Source of the DNA: Nemertoderma westbladi
Lineage: Eukaryota > Xenacoelomorpha > Nemertodermatida > Nemertodermatidae
Assembly (NCBI GenBank): GCA_032718475.1
Contig: JAUCBJ010001214.1
Span: forward strand, 1-64,000
DNA length: 64,000 nucleotides
Direction of reading: 5' to 3'
How positions within the stretch are numbered: the first letter of the stretch is position 1; each line of letters opens with the position of its first letter. Of this stretch, positions 30,817-43,000 are shown piece by piece. The notes beneath the pieces are model-generated. The model was not told the origin of the DNA. It searched no databases and was given only the letters and a program-made list of their open reading frames with translations. The translations under genes and the position numbers were made by a program.

Positions 30817-31063
30817 GAACTCAGTTCCAATCGTACATTTTCAAAGGCGAACTTAGTTCCAATTGAAACGAATTTAGATCCAAAATAAATTTTACAAAGC
30901 GAACTTAGTTCCAATCGAGGCGAACTTAGTTCCAATCCCAGAATATCAAAACGAACTTAGTTCCAATGGATGCGAATTTAGTTCCAATGGATGCGAATTT
31001 AGTTCCAATGGAAGCGAATTTAGTTCCAATGGGTACGAACTTAGTTCCAATGTTTCAATCGTG
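30817..31063. repeat. Irregular ~22-bp tandem repeat (cgaacttagttccaat)
   Basis: About ten spaced copies of cgaacttagttccaat with variable spacers occur here. The last four are regular at 22 bp. A single related copy occurs at about 34,870. Confidence 0.85.
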
Positions 31064-31583
31064 GGGATAGCCATGTAATAGGCGAAGCCTATTGCGTATT
31101 GCCACTATTTGGGTCAGGGTCAACAATAATTGTAAATATATATTAATCACGAGTAAACTGATACTGACTGACTGAGTCTGTAGTATTATACTCAAGTCAT
31201 GCATGCACATTGTGCCATTTTCACACCAATTACAATATTTACCCGTTGTTTCAGTTTAGGTGGATGGGCTTTGTTTGGGTTAGGAAGTTGGGACGGTACC
31301 GGTAATGACGCAGGACCTAATGTCGCAGCGCAGGCTGACCTAACGTCCAAAGGACCTATTGCTATAACTGTAGTCATCGTGGAACCGCTTTATAACCTAC
31401 TGTATTATTATCAGATGTGTATCGGTGACTCTTCCCAACAGACCGTTAAGCTGTTAAGTGCTGAAGTGGCACGCCTACCGATACTTCGACAGTGGCCAGT
31501 CATTCAGTAGTACACTAGTACAGTAGTAGGCAGGCCATTACTGAGTTCTTGAGTTTATCAAATGTGGGCCAAAACCCGGAAAT

Positions 31584-32258
31584 ATGTTTAATATTCCGGG
31601 CGACGAAGACACCGACAATATAAGTTGGGACGACGAGAGTACACGGAGTATCCCAGGAGTTGGCAGCGATTCGACGACGGAGACAGGGAGCGACACAGAC
31701 GAGGCTCGAACCGAGGAAAGCTCCGTGAGTTCTGTTCGTCTCCACAAACTCCACGAAGAGAAGATGGAAGCGCTCAAGAAGAAACTCGCGGACATCGAGG
31801 AAGGAACACATCGGGAGTTCGCGAGGAAAGTCCGTCGGCTGGAACGGCAGCATCGCGAGCGGGTTCTCGTCGTGGAGGCTTTCCGAGACTACCAGCTAGC
31901 GGCGATAGAGTCGGGGTACCGTTGGGATGAGCGTGCGGCCCGCGTCGAATACGAGGAATCGAGAAGTCGTCTCCGGGACAACATGTTGGGGGAACTTGAG
32001 GACAAACGGAGGGCCATAGAGACGGAGCGAGTTACCATGGAGCTGAGCGGGGACTCGATGGAAGTTAAACCCGCGGTGACGAGGAAACTCCGTCGACGAG
32101 TGAACGACGGCCCCTCGGCCCAGTCGATCGGCTCCTCTGATAAACTCCGACGGAAACAGACCCCGAACCTGATAAACTATCAGCTCCCGGACGATGATAT
32201 TGGCGAGGATCTCCGCTGTATCGGAAGGACAAAGAAACCCGTCGCCGGGAAATCCTGA
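31584..32258 (+). CDS. Suds3: Sds3/SUDS3-like Sin3-HDAC complex subunit
   Basis: This 224-residue protein is of the Sds3/BRMS1 family. The family bridges and dimerises the Sin3-histone deacetylase corepressor in the nucleus. Residues 1-50 are acidic and Ser-rich. A long coiled coil runs from about 52 to 150 (HEEKMEALKKKLADIEEG, then LGELEDKRRAIETERV). The family hallmark TMELSGDSMEVKP, then TRKLRRRVND, is at 151-175. LINYQLPDDDIGEDLR follows at about 196-211. Vertebrate SUDS3 is roughly 100 residues longer, with a C-terminal Tudor-like region that is absent here. The CDS is one exon and GC-rich against AT-rich flanks. A possible AATAAA lies at about 32,348. It could be a shortened gene or a retrocopy. 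No poly-A tract or frame damage is seen. Confidence 0.82.
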   Translation: MFNIPGDEDTDNISWDDESTRSIPGVGSDSTTETGSDTDEARTEESSVSSVRLHKLHEEKMEALKKKLADIEEGTHREFARKVRRLERQHRERVLVVEAFRDYQLAAIESGYRWDERAARVEYEESRSRLRDNMLGELEDKRRAIETERVTMELSGDSMEVKPAVTRKLRRRVNDGPSAQSIGSSDKLRRKQTPNLINYQLPDDDIGEDLRCIGRTKKPVAGKS

Positions 32259-32685
32259 GATCCCGTAACTCTAGCCCGACGGATTACGATGTTTTTCTAC
32301 TGTAGTTTTATAATTTATCTTTCACTTTTATTTATTATTTTATTAAGAATAAAAAATATCAACTTCCTCCAATTTTAATGTTTTACACATCTCGAGAGGT
32401 AAAACAAACGTGTTGCAGATATAACATTTAGAGCATTCCAATCCGATACGATATACGAATACACAATGATAATAATAGTAGCATGTTAAACATTATTATC
32501 AGTTACTATTCAGTCTATTTATTTCTATCTATTATTTCTATTTCTATTTTACATTTAAGTTTCAGTTTCAAACAACATGAATATTCCGTATCTTCTCGAA
32601 CTAGAACCAGACCATTGGCGCTGATAATCGAGTCGCATTTACACTACTCTGAGGTAATTGATTAACCGCATTATGGATTGGCTGT
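32259..32685. other. 3' flank of Sds3-like gene
   Basis: AT-rich sequence with a candidate polyadenylation signal (gaataaaa, about 32,347). Otherwise no feature. Confidence 0.5.
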
Positions 32686-32995
32686 TCGATATGGGGATTT
32701 GTGTACCGGAGTTCCGTTCCGGTTCGATATGGGGATTTGTGTACCGGAGTTCCGTTCCGGTTCGATATGGGGATTTGTGTACCGGAGTTCCGTTCCGGTT
32801 CGATATGGGGATTTGTGTACCGGAGTTCCGTTCCGGTTCGATATGGGGATTTGTGTACCGGAGTTCCGTTCCGGTTCGATATGGGGATTTGTGTACCGGA
32901 GTTCCGTTCCGGTTCGATATGGGGATTTGTGTACCGGAGTTCCGTTCCGGTTCGATATGGGGATTTGTGTACCGGAGTTCCGTTCCGGTTTCGGT
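32686..32995. repeat. 38-bp minisatellite, eight near-identical units
   Basis: Each unit starts tcgatatggggatttgtgta and ends gttccgttccggt. Units are essentially identical, so the expansion is recent. ORFs in several frames and on both strands are artefacts. Confidence 0.95.
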
Positions 32996-33420
32996 TTTTT
33001 ATTCATGAAATATTCCTATACACATTATATATATATAAAACATCCCAAAACGTTTAACTAATAAACCACAATATCATATACCAAGAAAAGCCACTAGAGG
33101 ACGACTCATAATGTTGGAATGTTTTTTGAAAACATTCGATTCAAATAAAAGGCTACAGAGAGTTTAACTTCCAATTGAAAAGTTGACTAAAACAAATTGC
33201 TTTACTGGTGGTGCGTCTAAAAGTCTAGTGAGTTTACATTTAAACACTTATAGATTGATAATTATAATAATAGGGTTGGTGTGCGAAAAAATTGTTGGGC
33301 TAGAAACAATTGAATAAGGGGTAACAAGGTGCCCTGAATCGAGTGGCGGGGTGTGTTTTATAAAAACACGTGGAAACTGTCTAAATGGCGGGTTTAAGTA
33401 AGCGCGGGAAGCCAATTTTT
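32996..33420. other. Non-coding sequence
   Basis: No gene or repeat boundary recognised. Confidence 0.45.
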
Positions 33421-34360
33421 AAAATCGGCTGTAATTGGCTGTTACATATTTGACGTCATGAAGCAGTGCTCTGATAATTTCTTATAGGGTAGTAGGTGTA
33501 AAACGCGGATCCGGATCTGGATTCCAAAATTATCAATTAAGGGAAATGAGCAGGTTACAGTGGCACGTTATTTTAACCAAAACAATAAACTAAAGTCAAT
33601 AGAACAGGTTATAGTTTTATTTTTGGGAGTTATAAAAATGTAAAAAAAATCGACTTCCGTAGGGACAATGTTAAATATAGAATCCGGATCCGCGTTTTAC
33701 TCTGACCCTTTCTTACATTGGTTTCTATGGTGGGTGATTTTAGATCCATTGAAATACACATTTAATCTCAATCATTTCACACGTAGCTTATATCAATTGA
33801 AAGCGGAGAGTCTTGAGCGTCTTTTGAAACTACAATCACTTAAATTCATGATCATGAACATTGATAAAATACTGTTTGCAATTTTGCAAACTTGGTAGGT
33901 TGCCGTACCGCGTATGCAAGCACTCACCAACTCAGCCCTATCCACCTATTGCATTGCAGTATCAGTATCGGAGTAGGCCTATTGCTGTATTGTTGTTTAA
34001 GTTCATTAAGTTGAGTAAACCTACCGCTGTTCCACTCTTACGCTAGCGGTGACCGGTACACATTTCAACTTAATGAACTTAAAGCTGCAATACTCCAATA
34101 CTGCAATGCAATAGGTGGATAGGGCTGAGTGGTTCAGTACTACTTGCATGTCAGGCAATCTGCGAGTTTATGAATTTAATTAATTGTAATGTTAAAAGAC
34201 TCTCCGCTATCAATTAATATAAGCCACGTGTTAAATTATTGAGATTTAATGTGTATTTGAATGGATCTAATTCACCCTCATAGAAACCTATATAAGAAAT
34301 AATCAGAGCACTGCGTAGAGCGTAGAGACGTCAAATATGTAGCAGCCAATCGCAGCACAA
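33421..34360. repeat. ~0.9-kb fold-back element
   Basis: The outer arm tacatatttgacgtcatg (about 33,443) matches the complement at about 34,330-34,345. Inner arms at about 33,714-34,010 match 34,075-34,310, sharing for example ctatccacctattgcattgc and its complement. The centre is near 34,040. The left arm is interrupted by a nested MITE at about 33,487-33,708. Confidence 0.8.
33487..33708. mobile_element. Nested MITE with GC-rich TIRs
   Basis: The terminal inverted repeat GTAAAACGCGGATCCGGAT occurs at 33,498-33,516, with its complement at 33,682-33,700. Weaker matching continues outward to agggt. ttctta occurs directly on both sides and is a possible target duplication. The interior shares about 90 bp with the repeat at 8,992. 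Confidence 0.72.
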
Positions 34361-34792
34361 TTCTGCCCTCCAAAGGCAAAGGCACGTAACTCCAAATTTT
34401 GCAGTTTTGAGTTAAATAGTGCAAAATGAAGCCAATACTTCTAAGCAATTATCTGATAAATCATTGACACCCCTTGGTGGTTGTTTGACATTTTTATTTG
34501 AAGTTTACCTAACTCGATTATTGCTAAATTTGGTGTTATACAAAGTCAAAAGCGCCTAAATCAAATTACAAAGTCAAAAGAACGTAATTGTAATATTATA
34601 GTAGTGTTCGAAAAATCCTCCGAATACAAATACAATAGAACACGTTCGTGGGGCCTTCGCGCAGCACGAGGTCCAGTTATGAGATACAAATTAAAATTAA
34701 GCGACTGTATCACAAAATCAGGTTTTGAGAAATTTACCCACACCACCAATCAATCAAAGAAAGGGGGACAGTACGTGTTCACCCCTTTTAAT

Positions 34793-34812
34793 CCCCCCCC
34801 CCCCCCCCCCCC
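34793..34812 (+). repeat. C20 homopolymer
   Basis: A run of 20 C. A second C19 run lies at 34,994-35,012, and a G14 run at 35,158-35,171. Nothing else is recognised between 34,361 and 35,585. Confidence 0.95.
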
Positions 34813-35585
34813 ACCCTTCTCAACCACCAATACATAACCGTGACATCTACCACCCACGGAAGGGTAGAACGAACTTATTTCCAATCGCACGTTAAATATG
34901 CAAAGCCAGGTGGTGTATATGAATATAATCAACGCCGTACTCGTCTTAATTATTATAAGCGTCGTTCAATCGTTGCGCTCGTCCAGAGTAAGTCCCCCCC
35001 CCCCCCCCCCCCTATCAGAAAGATTTACTCAACAAAAAATAGTGTAAATAAATAAACAACTACAAGGATAAGAGGTCATGTGTAGGAAAGCTAATCAGAC
35101 GATACCTTTACTAATATATTGAGCTGCATTGATCTATACATAGTAATGTTGGGTGATGGGGGGGGGGGGGGTGAGGGGTAGGGGGTGTCTGGGTGGGTTG
35201 TTAGTATTAGGGTGCACAATATCGACGCACGCGCAGGAATGTGTTGATGTTTAATAGCACCGCATTCCCGCGTTAGAAAGCATCCCCAATTGGAATAAAT
35301 AAATAAATTAAACGCGTTTCGTTGTGTTCCTCGACTTATATTATTCTCTCCACGGACGAGTTATTAGCTGCTAGACAGGTAGACCTAGTCCCCCACAACA
35401 ACGGTCATACCTTCAATCAATCAATCAATTGAGCTCATATTAGCTCGTATATTAGTTTTATTTATAAATTGAAATCTCACGAATTAATAGGCCTATTAGC
35501 TGATTAGTGAACTATCATATGTTAGACCATATATATATATTATATATTGGACCTTATCAAAATAGCGGTTGTACTGGGGCGGTAT

Positions 35586-35886
35586 CGACTTATCGGGAAT
35601 GACATGAACTTAGCGTCCGGAATATTCTGATCAGATTAAATCTACTTGGCGCTGTAATACTGCATCCCGTTGTACCAGAAGTTATTAAAACATACCGGCC
35701 CCTCAAATGCGCTTGCAGTGGGTTAGAGAACAACTATGTTGTTCTCTAACCCACTGCAAGCGCATTTGAGGGGCCGGTATGTTTTAATAACTTCTGGTAC
35801 AACGGGATGCAGTATTACAGCGCCAAGTAGATTTAATCTGATCAGAATATTCCGGACGCTAAGTTCATGTCATTCCCGATAAGTCG
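35586..35886. repeat. Perfect 149-bp-arm palindrome
   Basis: The arms at 35,586-35,734 and 35,738-35,886 are exact reverse complements with a 3-bp spacer (tat). I compared the arms base by base and saw no mismatch. The symmetry stops abruptly at both outer ends. The arm sequence encodes nothing recognisable. Confidence 0.97.
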
Positions 35887-38835
35887 GGACTTTACAAAAC
35901 TCGTGGATAAAACCGCGTGTAGCAGAGAGCAGATAAATTGGGTTAAATTGCAAAACAGAATAATATGGAACTGTAAGTGGAACTGCGGAGATTTGGGTTT
36001 TTTTGTTATGGTGAATAGTCAGCCTGTCCGCGATATGTTCAGCTGCCCTTTTTAATGGGTTGCAGGTACAAATGAAATACACATTGCAGTTACTAAAATA
36101 AAAGTGGCGCATATTATTGTACATTTACAACAACAATTATATAAATGCAATATGCCTGATCCCTATTAATGTACTTTGTACCGCCAATTCTGTAATTCAA
36201 TAACGCAAAGCCGCGTTTACTGTACAGCAGCACGTAATATATTTGATACTTATTATACTAACTAAACTAACAAACCGCAAGGCCTACTTACCGAAATAAA
36301 TTAACTTTCAGTTAAATACAATATACTTGTTTGCTCTGTAAAAATTTTAATTAAAAACAATCCTGCCATTTAATATACCTAATTAGCATGGTTGCGTAAG
36401 CAGTATGAATTGGAATGAAATTGTGAAATAATTTATTTAAACTATTATGTACATTTAGATTAAATAATAATACAGTAAGTTGGCCTACAGAAATAAACAT
36501 TGATATTCGGAACAGTAAAACAATTATTTATTTCATTCATTCAACTAACCAGAGAGACTCATAGCTCCAGTGAATATTAACATCCCGACGTTACTTTAGT
36601 AATAATATTAATGTCATTGAACCCGATACACACACACCTCCAATCAGCCAGTTCAATGGAGAGTGAGTGAATGGATGGCTACTAGCAGCAGCAGCAGTCT
36701 GCCTCTTACAAGCAAGGCTGACTGAATACCTCAAGTGTTGCTGGGAATCAAGCCAACTTGGATGTTAACCAATAAATGAGCAGTATTTAATGAGAATACA
36801 TTTTTTATGCCGGTTTAATTACTTTAGATCAATTAAAGACACGATTATTAAAGCAAATCACTTGAACTAATTAAAAACTATAATAGAATGGAGTATGCGG
36901 ATTACATCTGTATATTTTTTAAGTATAATTATTGAAGTCTTATACTGTAAAACAATTAATTTCCTTTAAAAGGCAGGTTGAAAATGGTGTTTTTACCGTA
37001 ATCAACTTAATTAACTAATTAACTGCTATTATCTTAGCTTCTCGAAGGCCACACGGAAATTCTACTTGGAAAATTTCTAAACTTTTGCCATACAACATGT
37101 GTACCAAGTTTGGATAGATTTCATCAAAGATTGGCCGAGTTATTAACGTTTAAAATTGAACACGACAGAACGACAGAACGACAGAACGACAGAACGACAG
37201 GTTGATTAATGGTACCACTACGCTAAGGCTCACTCACTTCGTGGCTCGCCCCACAGGTTACAGTTTTATTTTTGAGAGTAATCAGCTGTTATTTGCGTCG
37301 AATTTCCCCTGGAGGGATAAATTTTTATTGCGTCGAAAGTGATGATAAACACACACACACACAGAGACCAGACAAACAATAATTGATATTTATATTTATT
37401 CGATTTTAGATGTACATATGTATAATATTAGATAAAATAATAATACAGTACTGCCTACAGAAATAATCACTTTTAATATTCAGAACAGTAAAATAATAAA
37501 AAAACTAAAATGTTATAAACCTCTCTTTCCACGCAGCCATTATTGATTGAGAAAGCTGAACTAGTCTTGGATAGTTCGCAACAGACAACCCACCCCAATT
37601 AACACTCCAGCCTGGATTGGTACTGTGCTGTGTCCAGCTAGCTACGAGTTCAATAATTACCTAACGTTGCTATGATACAGATAAAAATCTTCCCTATTCA
37701 ATTTCATAGGCAAATTCGACCCTGCGTGTCAAATATGACATATTTATACACTATTTGATTTTCAATTTTCATTTGATTTGGCATTCACGCAAGCAAACGC
37801 GTAAAATAAGCCTCGAGATAGCGATAGTTTACTTGCTCAGGACGAGAGCTTTCGATCGATGTATCATTTGTTCACATTGGTGCTCGTGTGTCGGAGCGTA
37901 TAGCTTGGACAGACTCACAGACAGACAATGCATATTTATATATATTAGACTAGAAAGCTTTCTAGTTCACAAGCTTCTATACAGTCAATCAATCAATGGG
38001 CAATATCAACCATAAATAAATTAATTAATTAACTTAACAAAACTTTACATAAGACTAACAGACTGATCCCGTTTTAGTTGCAGCTACATACAATATTAAA
38101 CATAAGGCTTTATGTTGTAGTAAATACCTACCAAGTAACACCTCCAATGGATTACAAATAATAAAATGGGAAAAGGTTTTACCTGTGTGTGATATTTTCC
38201 CCTCAGTGGAAAACTGCATAACTGCAGAGTAGTGGTTAGCGTCCTCGCAAACATAACCTAACCTACCTAATCCAATTATACCATTCAGTATGTAGACACA
38301 TGACCACTCCTGGGATTTCCCTATCAACTTCTCCCAACCTTATAACCCAACCTGCAACCCTATATTTGTACTTTAGATTGACAGCTTATAACTACAGTAA
38401 CTCGGTGTACTTTCCCTATCACAATTACCTTACGTTATACAGTACATACATACACGTTAACCTTTCTGGGATTCACCTATCAGGTATTCCCCTTTACAAC
38501 TTATATATATATATATAGACCCCCACCTTTTCCTGTTAGTTGCCAGTACATAGTCTGATGCAGACCGGTAGGTAGAAAACGTTTACTATTGTATCTTTAT
38601 CTAATATAATATAACCAGCTAAAGACCCTCAATACTTTATTATTTTTTCTATCATCTTTGAGATTACTACTTAACCAACCCAGCCTGCCTGCAGGCCACC
38701 TCAAGATATGATGGGTCTGCAAGTAGCTAGTTGCCTTGCTAACTAACTCTCAGCTTTGCCAGGCCTGTACTGCCAAAAGGAATATTCGAATCACTTTGAG
38801 ATTATGTCACACAACATGTTGCAGCGAATACAAAA
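35887..38835. other. Intergenic, scattered short repeats
   Basis: No gene is supported. A partial direct repeat of about 100 bp (acagaaataa, then aacagtaaaa) occurs at about 36,460-36,530 and 37,430-37,500. A 9-bp microsatellite, acgacagaa, lies at about 37,165-37,200, and short (AC)n at about 37,350. The repeat-like sequence around 37,080-37,260 looks like a transposon tail. Confidence 0.5.
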
Positions 38836-40025
38836 TGTTCGCGCTTTTAGACCTTTAGCAGTTTAACCTGCCAAATTTAGTATTAATTTAGTTTTAAAAT
38901 TTAGTAATAACAAGTATTTGATACACATAAAGCTACATTAGCCGAAGCCAGCCTATGCGCGATCATTCACCCACGGTTAAGGGAGACTGGATTCGGATGC
39001 TCTGACCTTATTGCGGTGTAGGCCTACTGTACTATTCGATTGATCGTTAATATATAATCTCTGACAAATATTATTCACTTTCGGGAAATATTAACAGTTC
39101 CTTTAGGACGTGGCGCTCTAAGTATGTAAACAGAGTTATGACTTACACTAAACACAACGAGATGGCTAATGATTTACGTATAAAGCGCATTCTTTAGGAA
39201 ATGCTTTGTTATCTATCACACTCATGCACACTACCGCACACTGCTGCACACTGATCTGCCGACCTTCACCAATTTTAATCATATATAAGGAGAACAGCAA
39301 CTGACACATGTAGGGCCTATGAAATAGCATTCAATTCACTCCAAAACCACTATAATGTAAGTCGCAATTGCTATATGTAACCGGTCTCTCTAACCTTCAG
39401 TATATCAAGAAGATTGGGGTTTTCTGATTATTTATCGATATTCTCCAAATATAACAATATTCCATCAACTGATAACAATTAATAACAGACAGTAAATAGC
39501 AGTAAATAGCAGTAAAATAATGCGGTGAAAGGTACATATAGCATTTGAGTCTGACCAGTTCGGTTTGTGATGCTGGTTTGATAACAGTTATACGTTTCTA
39601 TGATCAAAGCCGTTCTAATGTTTGGCTAAAGTCTGAAACACAGAATAATTCCACAGCCGATGTTCTGGGCTCAGGAAAAAAGGTAAACAAAGACCATAAT
39701 GCATTGCGCGATTTCCCAGAGGCTTCTGTACAAATAAAATGAAAATCGCTCTGATTGGTCGAGCCGAACAAAGAACAAAGAAAAGCTCTATGTGGACATA
39801 TCAGCTGATAGATGTCGTCATCTGAACTACACGGTATCAAGAGTATTTTGGCATATTGCGGCATAAAATCGCTAGTTATATCCGCTAAAGTACACATACA
39901 GAAAAATGGCTTTTTATGTCCACTAAAACACCTACACAGTAAGAAAACAGCTTTTTATGTCCACTAAAACACCTACAGAGTACTTGCGGGAAAAATGACT
40001 AGCTAGATCCGCAAAAGCCTTTACA
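38836..40025 (-). mobile_element. Putative 3' LTR of BEL-like element, copy A
   Basis: On the minus strand the segment starts TGTAAAGGC and ends CGCGAACA, so it has the TG...CA termini expected of an LTR, and it is 1,190 bp long. Homology to copy B begins exactly at the TG/CA boundary. The part at 38,836-39,525 is conserved with copy B. The U3-like part (39,560-40,010) is not, and it carries two copies of a ~45-bp repeat (gctttttatgtccactaaaa). The matching 5' LTR is not in the window, so identity as an LTR is inferred. Confidence 0.65.
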
Positions 40026-40095
40026 CCACTCCCAGAAAATGGGATTTAATTCTATAAAATATAAAAAATCACAGTAGTCTAAACAGTCTAAACAG

Positions 40096-43000
40096 TTAGT
40101 CTTTCTTGCGAGGACGGCGTTTACGCAGTTTTTTAAGGCTAGCAAGAGTCCTTTTCTCTTTGGGGCGAGCCACTTTACTAGGAGGGCTATAACTCCTGGG
40201 TGAAGGGTGCAATACAATTGCATCGGAAGGTTTGGGATTACGGTCGGTGTATCCGCCGTTCGAGGTACCTGGTTGATCGATATCAACCTCAGTGGAGCGA
40301 GATCTAACGGCCTTTAGAGCGCGTTTTAGGACAGCAGCTCCTACTGGTCCCTGACGAGTCGTCTGAACGATAGCGGTAGGTGGACCGTGAATAGTGAGAA
40401 ACTTCCTCGGTTTAATGGTTCTTTCCAACTCGCGTTCTCGGGCTCGATATTCGTATGGCCGTCGATGTACTTCCTGTAACTCTGGATGCGAGTTGATGAA
40501 CAAATCGCCATACTCCGGGTCTTGACGGATGAAATTAATTAAATTGTATGAATTAATATCGTTAGGATTGATGTTCCTGAGATATTTACGAACAAATTTG
40601 GTGGAAATACACTCACCAACACGCTTCATTAGTTCGTAACTCGGTGTGCGTGATTTTTGTTCAACAGACGCGAATAGATAAGGATGGAACGCATAAACTC
40701 CTTCGTAGGCGCGTCCAGGGTAATAGCGATGGCGTGACTCACAGTGTAAATCCGCATTCGCTTCCCAAGCTCGGATGTAGCGCAGGGTAATCATTTCATC
40801 TACGCTTTCCAGATCGCGGTTAAAAGGGCAATCAAAACTGGCATGTCCTTTAAGTTGACAATGATGGCATTGAGTCATAAATTGGGGGCAGACTGCGAAA
40901 ATGTGCAAGTTGTTGAGTCTGCAATACGCACAATAGATCTCCATCGCCGGTTGTTCGTGGAAATAGGAACAGGGTACGTCTCAGTCCATGGAGGTGAGAT
41001 GATCTCTCGATGCGCATAATCGGCAACGTTTTCGAGAAACATAGTTGGCATGCCGATAATCGTATGCGGTGAGACATTGTGGACCTTGATACCATTCTAA
41101 GACGTAGTCGTTGTCGCTGCTCCGGGGCGCTGTAGGTTGAATCTCCTCAGATTCTAAGCATATTGGTTCGTCTTCCAATTGCATAGCTGAGGTAGGTGCA
41201 GCCGTCTCCTCAAGCGAACCCACTGTCTGAACTTCCACGATAGAATAACCCGTGGGTATTCGAGGTCTTTGTATAACAGAGGAATGTAGGTTCTGTATAC
41301 AAACGTCCTTGAAAATGGTGAATCCAGCGCTGTCTAACTTCTCAGCAGCTGAGTCTCTTAGGCTGAGCTTAGTCAGAGCGCGGTCCTTGAACTGACTATC
41401 AACGTTACGGAACGGAGTCAGAAAGCACCTGAAACATTCGAAGCGGATGAATTTATTGTGTTCATCTAGCTTGGCGAGTTTGGTTCCAAGTATTAAGGGA
41501 TAGGCGCGTATAGTACGACTGCACACATCGGCTAGCCAACCGGCAAGTGTGGCGTTTTCAAAGATCGTGTATATAGCTAAGGAGGGACGAAGTGGAACAC
41601 TCATAAAGCTATACACGACGCCAGGTGCGGTCAATGGTCCGTCAAAGTATAATCGAGAATAATGATCTCCATATACTTGTTGGTAGTTGATAGGATTTCC
41701 AACCTTGAAATTCCATCCGTATTCTTGAAAGGCAAGATGTCCGATGGAGGTTCGTTGTACTTTAGTAATGCCGCTGGGTATATTGGCATACATAGTGCGG
41801 AAGAAACCTCGGCCTTCTGCCCAGGGAGCAATCAGCTGAGTATCTACGAAAGGATATGGGATATTCTCCATGTTCCTAAAGTCGTTTTGGAGATCTCCAT
41901 AAACAGCTGAGCCGATTTTAAGGATTCTTTCGTTAAACAACATCTCGAGCACGGGCTGGGGTAACATCGATCCATCGATACCCATGGCCCGTTTTCGCTT
42001 GGTGTCAGTGACGTAACGCTGCGCGAGTTCGAATTGTCCATGTCGGAGTTTCTTTTGTATCTCGGTGAGGGTCTCAAAAGAATAATCAATCACATCGGAA
42101 CATGCTCGAGTAAATACGTGGGTAGAACCAGCTAGTCCTCGTATATGTATCATGCGCGTAGTTCCCAGTTCTCCAACCGGAATGCTACCTTCGTTATCGT
42201 AAGTGACAACTCCATACATCTCTATAACGTTAAGAGTTTCATTCCACTCTTTAGTGGCGTTTTCTAGGGTCATTCCCACTGGATGCCACAAGGTGGCGCA
42301 TTCGCTAGCGTTAGGTAGATCTCTATACTTCAAATATTGTGTAGTATATGTTTCTACATCTCCATATCGTTGTATTCTCTCCTCCTCGAATAACACGTTG
42401 AGATTCCAGTGGACTAATCGAGTTTTGATAAATCCATCGAGATTATACGGAGGTATTATATCCTTCTCTATTCTGGAAACATTATCGGGTTTTCGGAATG
42501 AGTTTACTTTCACTAACTGATCCAGATGTTTCTGCAGTTGTTCGAGTTCGACAAGATCGAGAGGATTTATTAGTGGTAGAAACCTTAGACTATGTGTAGG
42601 ATCTTCCGGTTTTACCATGTAATATTGAGTTAGATTGACATAATAAGGGTGATCTTTAATCCCATAAAACGAGTTCGGTAAAGGTCTAGCGCGTATGTTG
42701 ACCTCGTGTACCATACGACGGACAAGATCCGCTCTATTGTCCGGAGGTTCAACGAGTATACCGTCGACACGAGCGGCCTTGATTGGCAGACGTTGCAACA
42801 TAGGAGCGTCAGCGATAAGATCCCGAGATCTTAGGTTGATATCAACCGGTTGAGGTTGTGCCGTGGCGAAGAGTTTGTCTCCGAAATGGGGAACCATTGA
42901 AGGATGAATGATGGTTTTAGAATAGAGATCCGTCATAAGGATTTGAGATTCTGGCTGGGCTAAAGCTGCTTCTTCTCTCTCATCCATTTCTATGTGTTTC

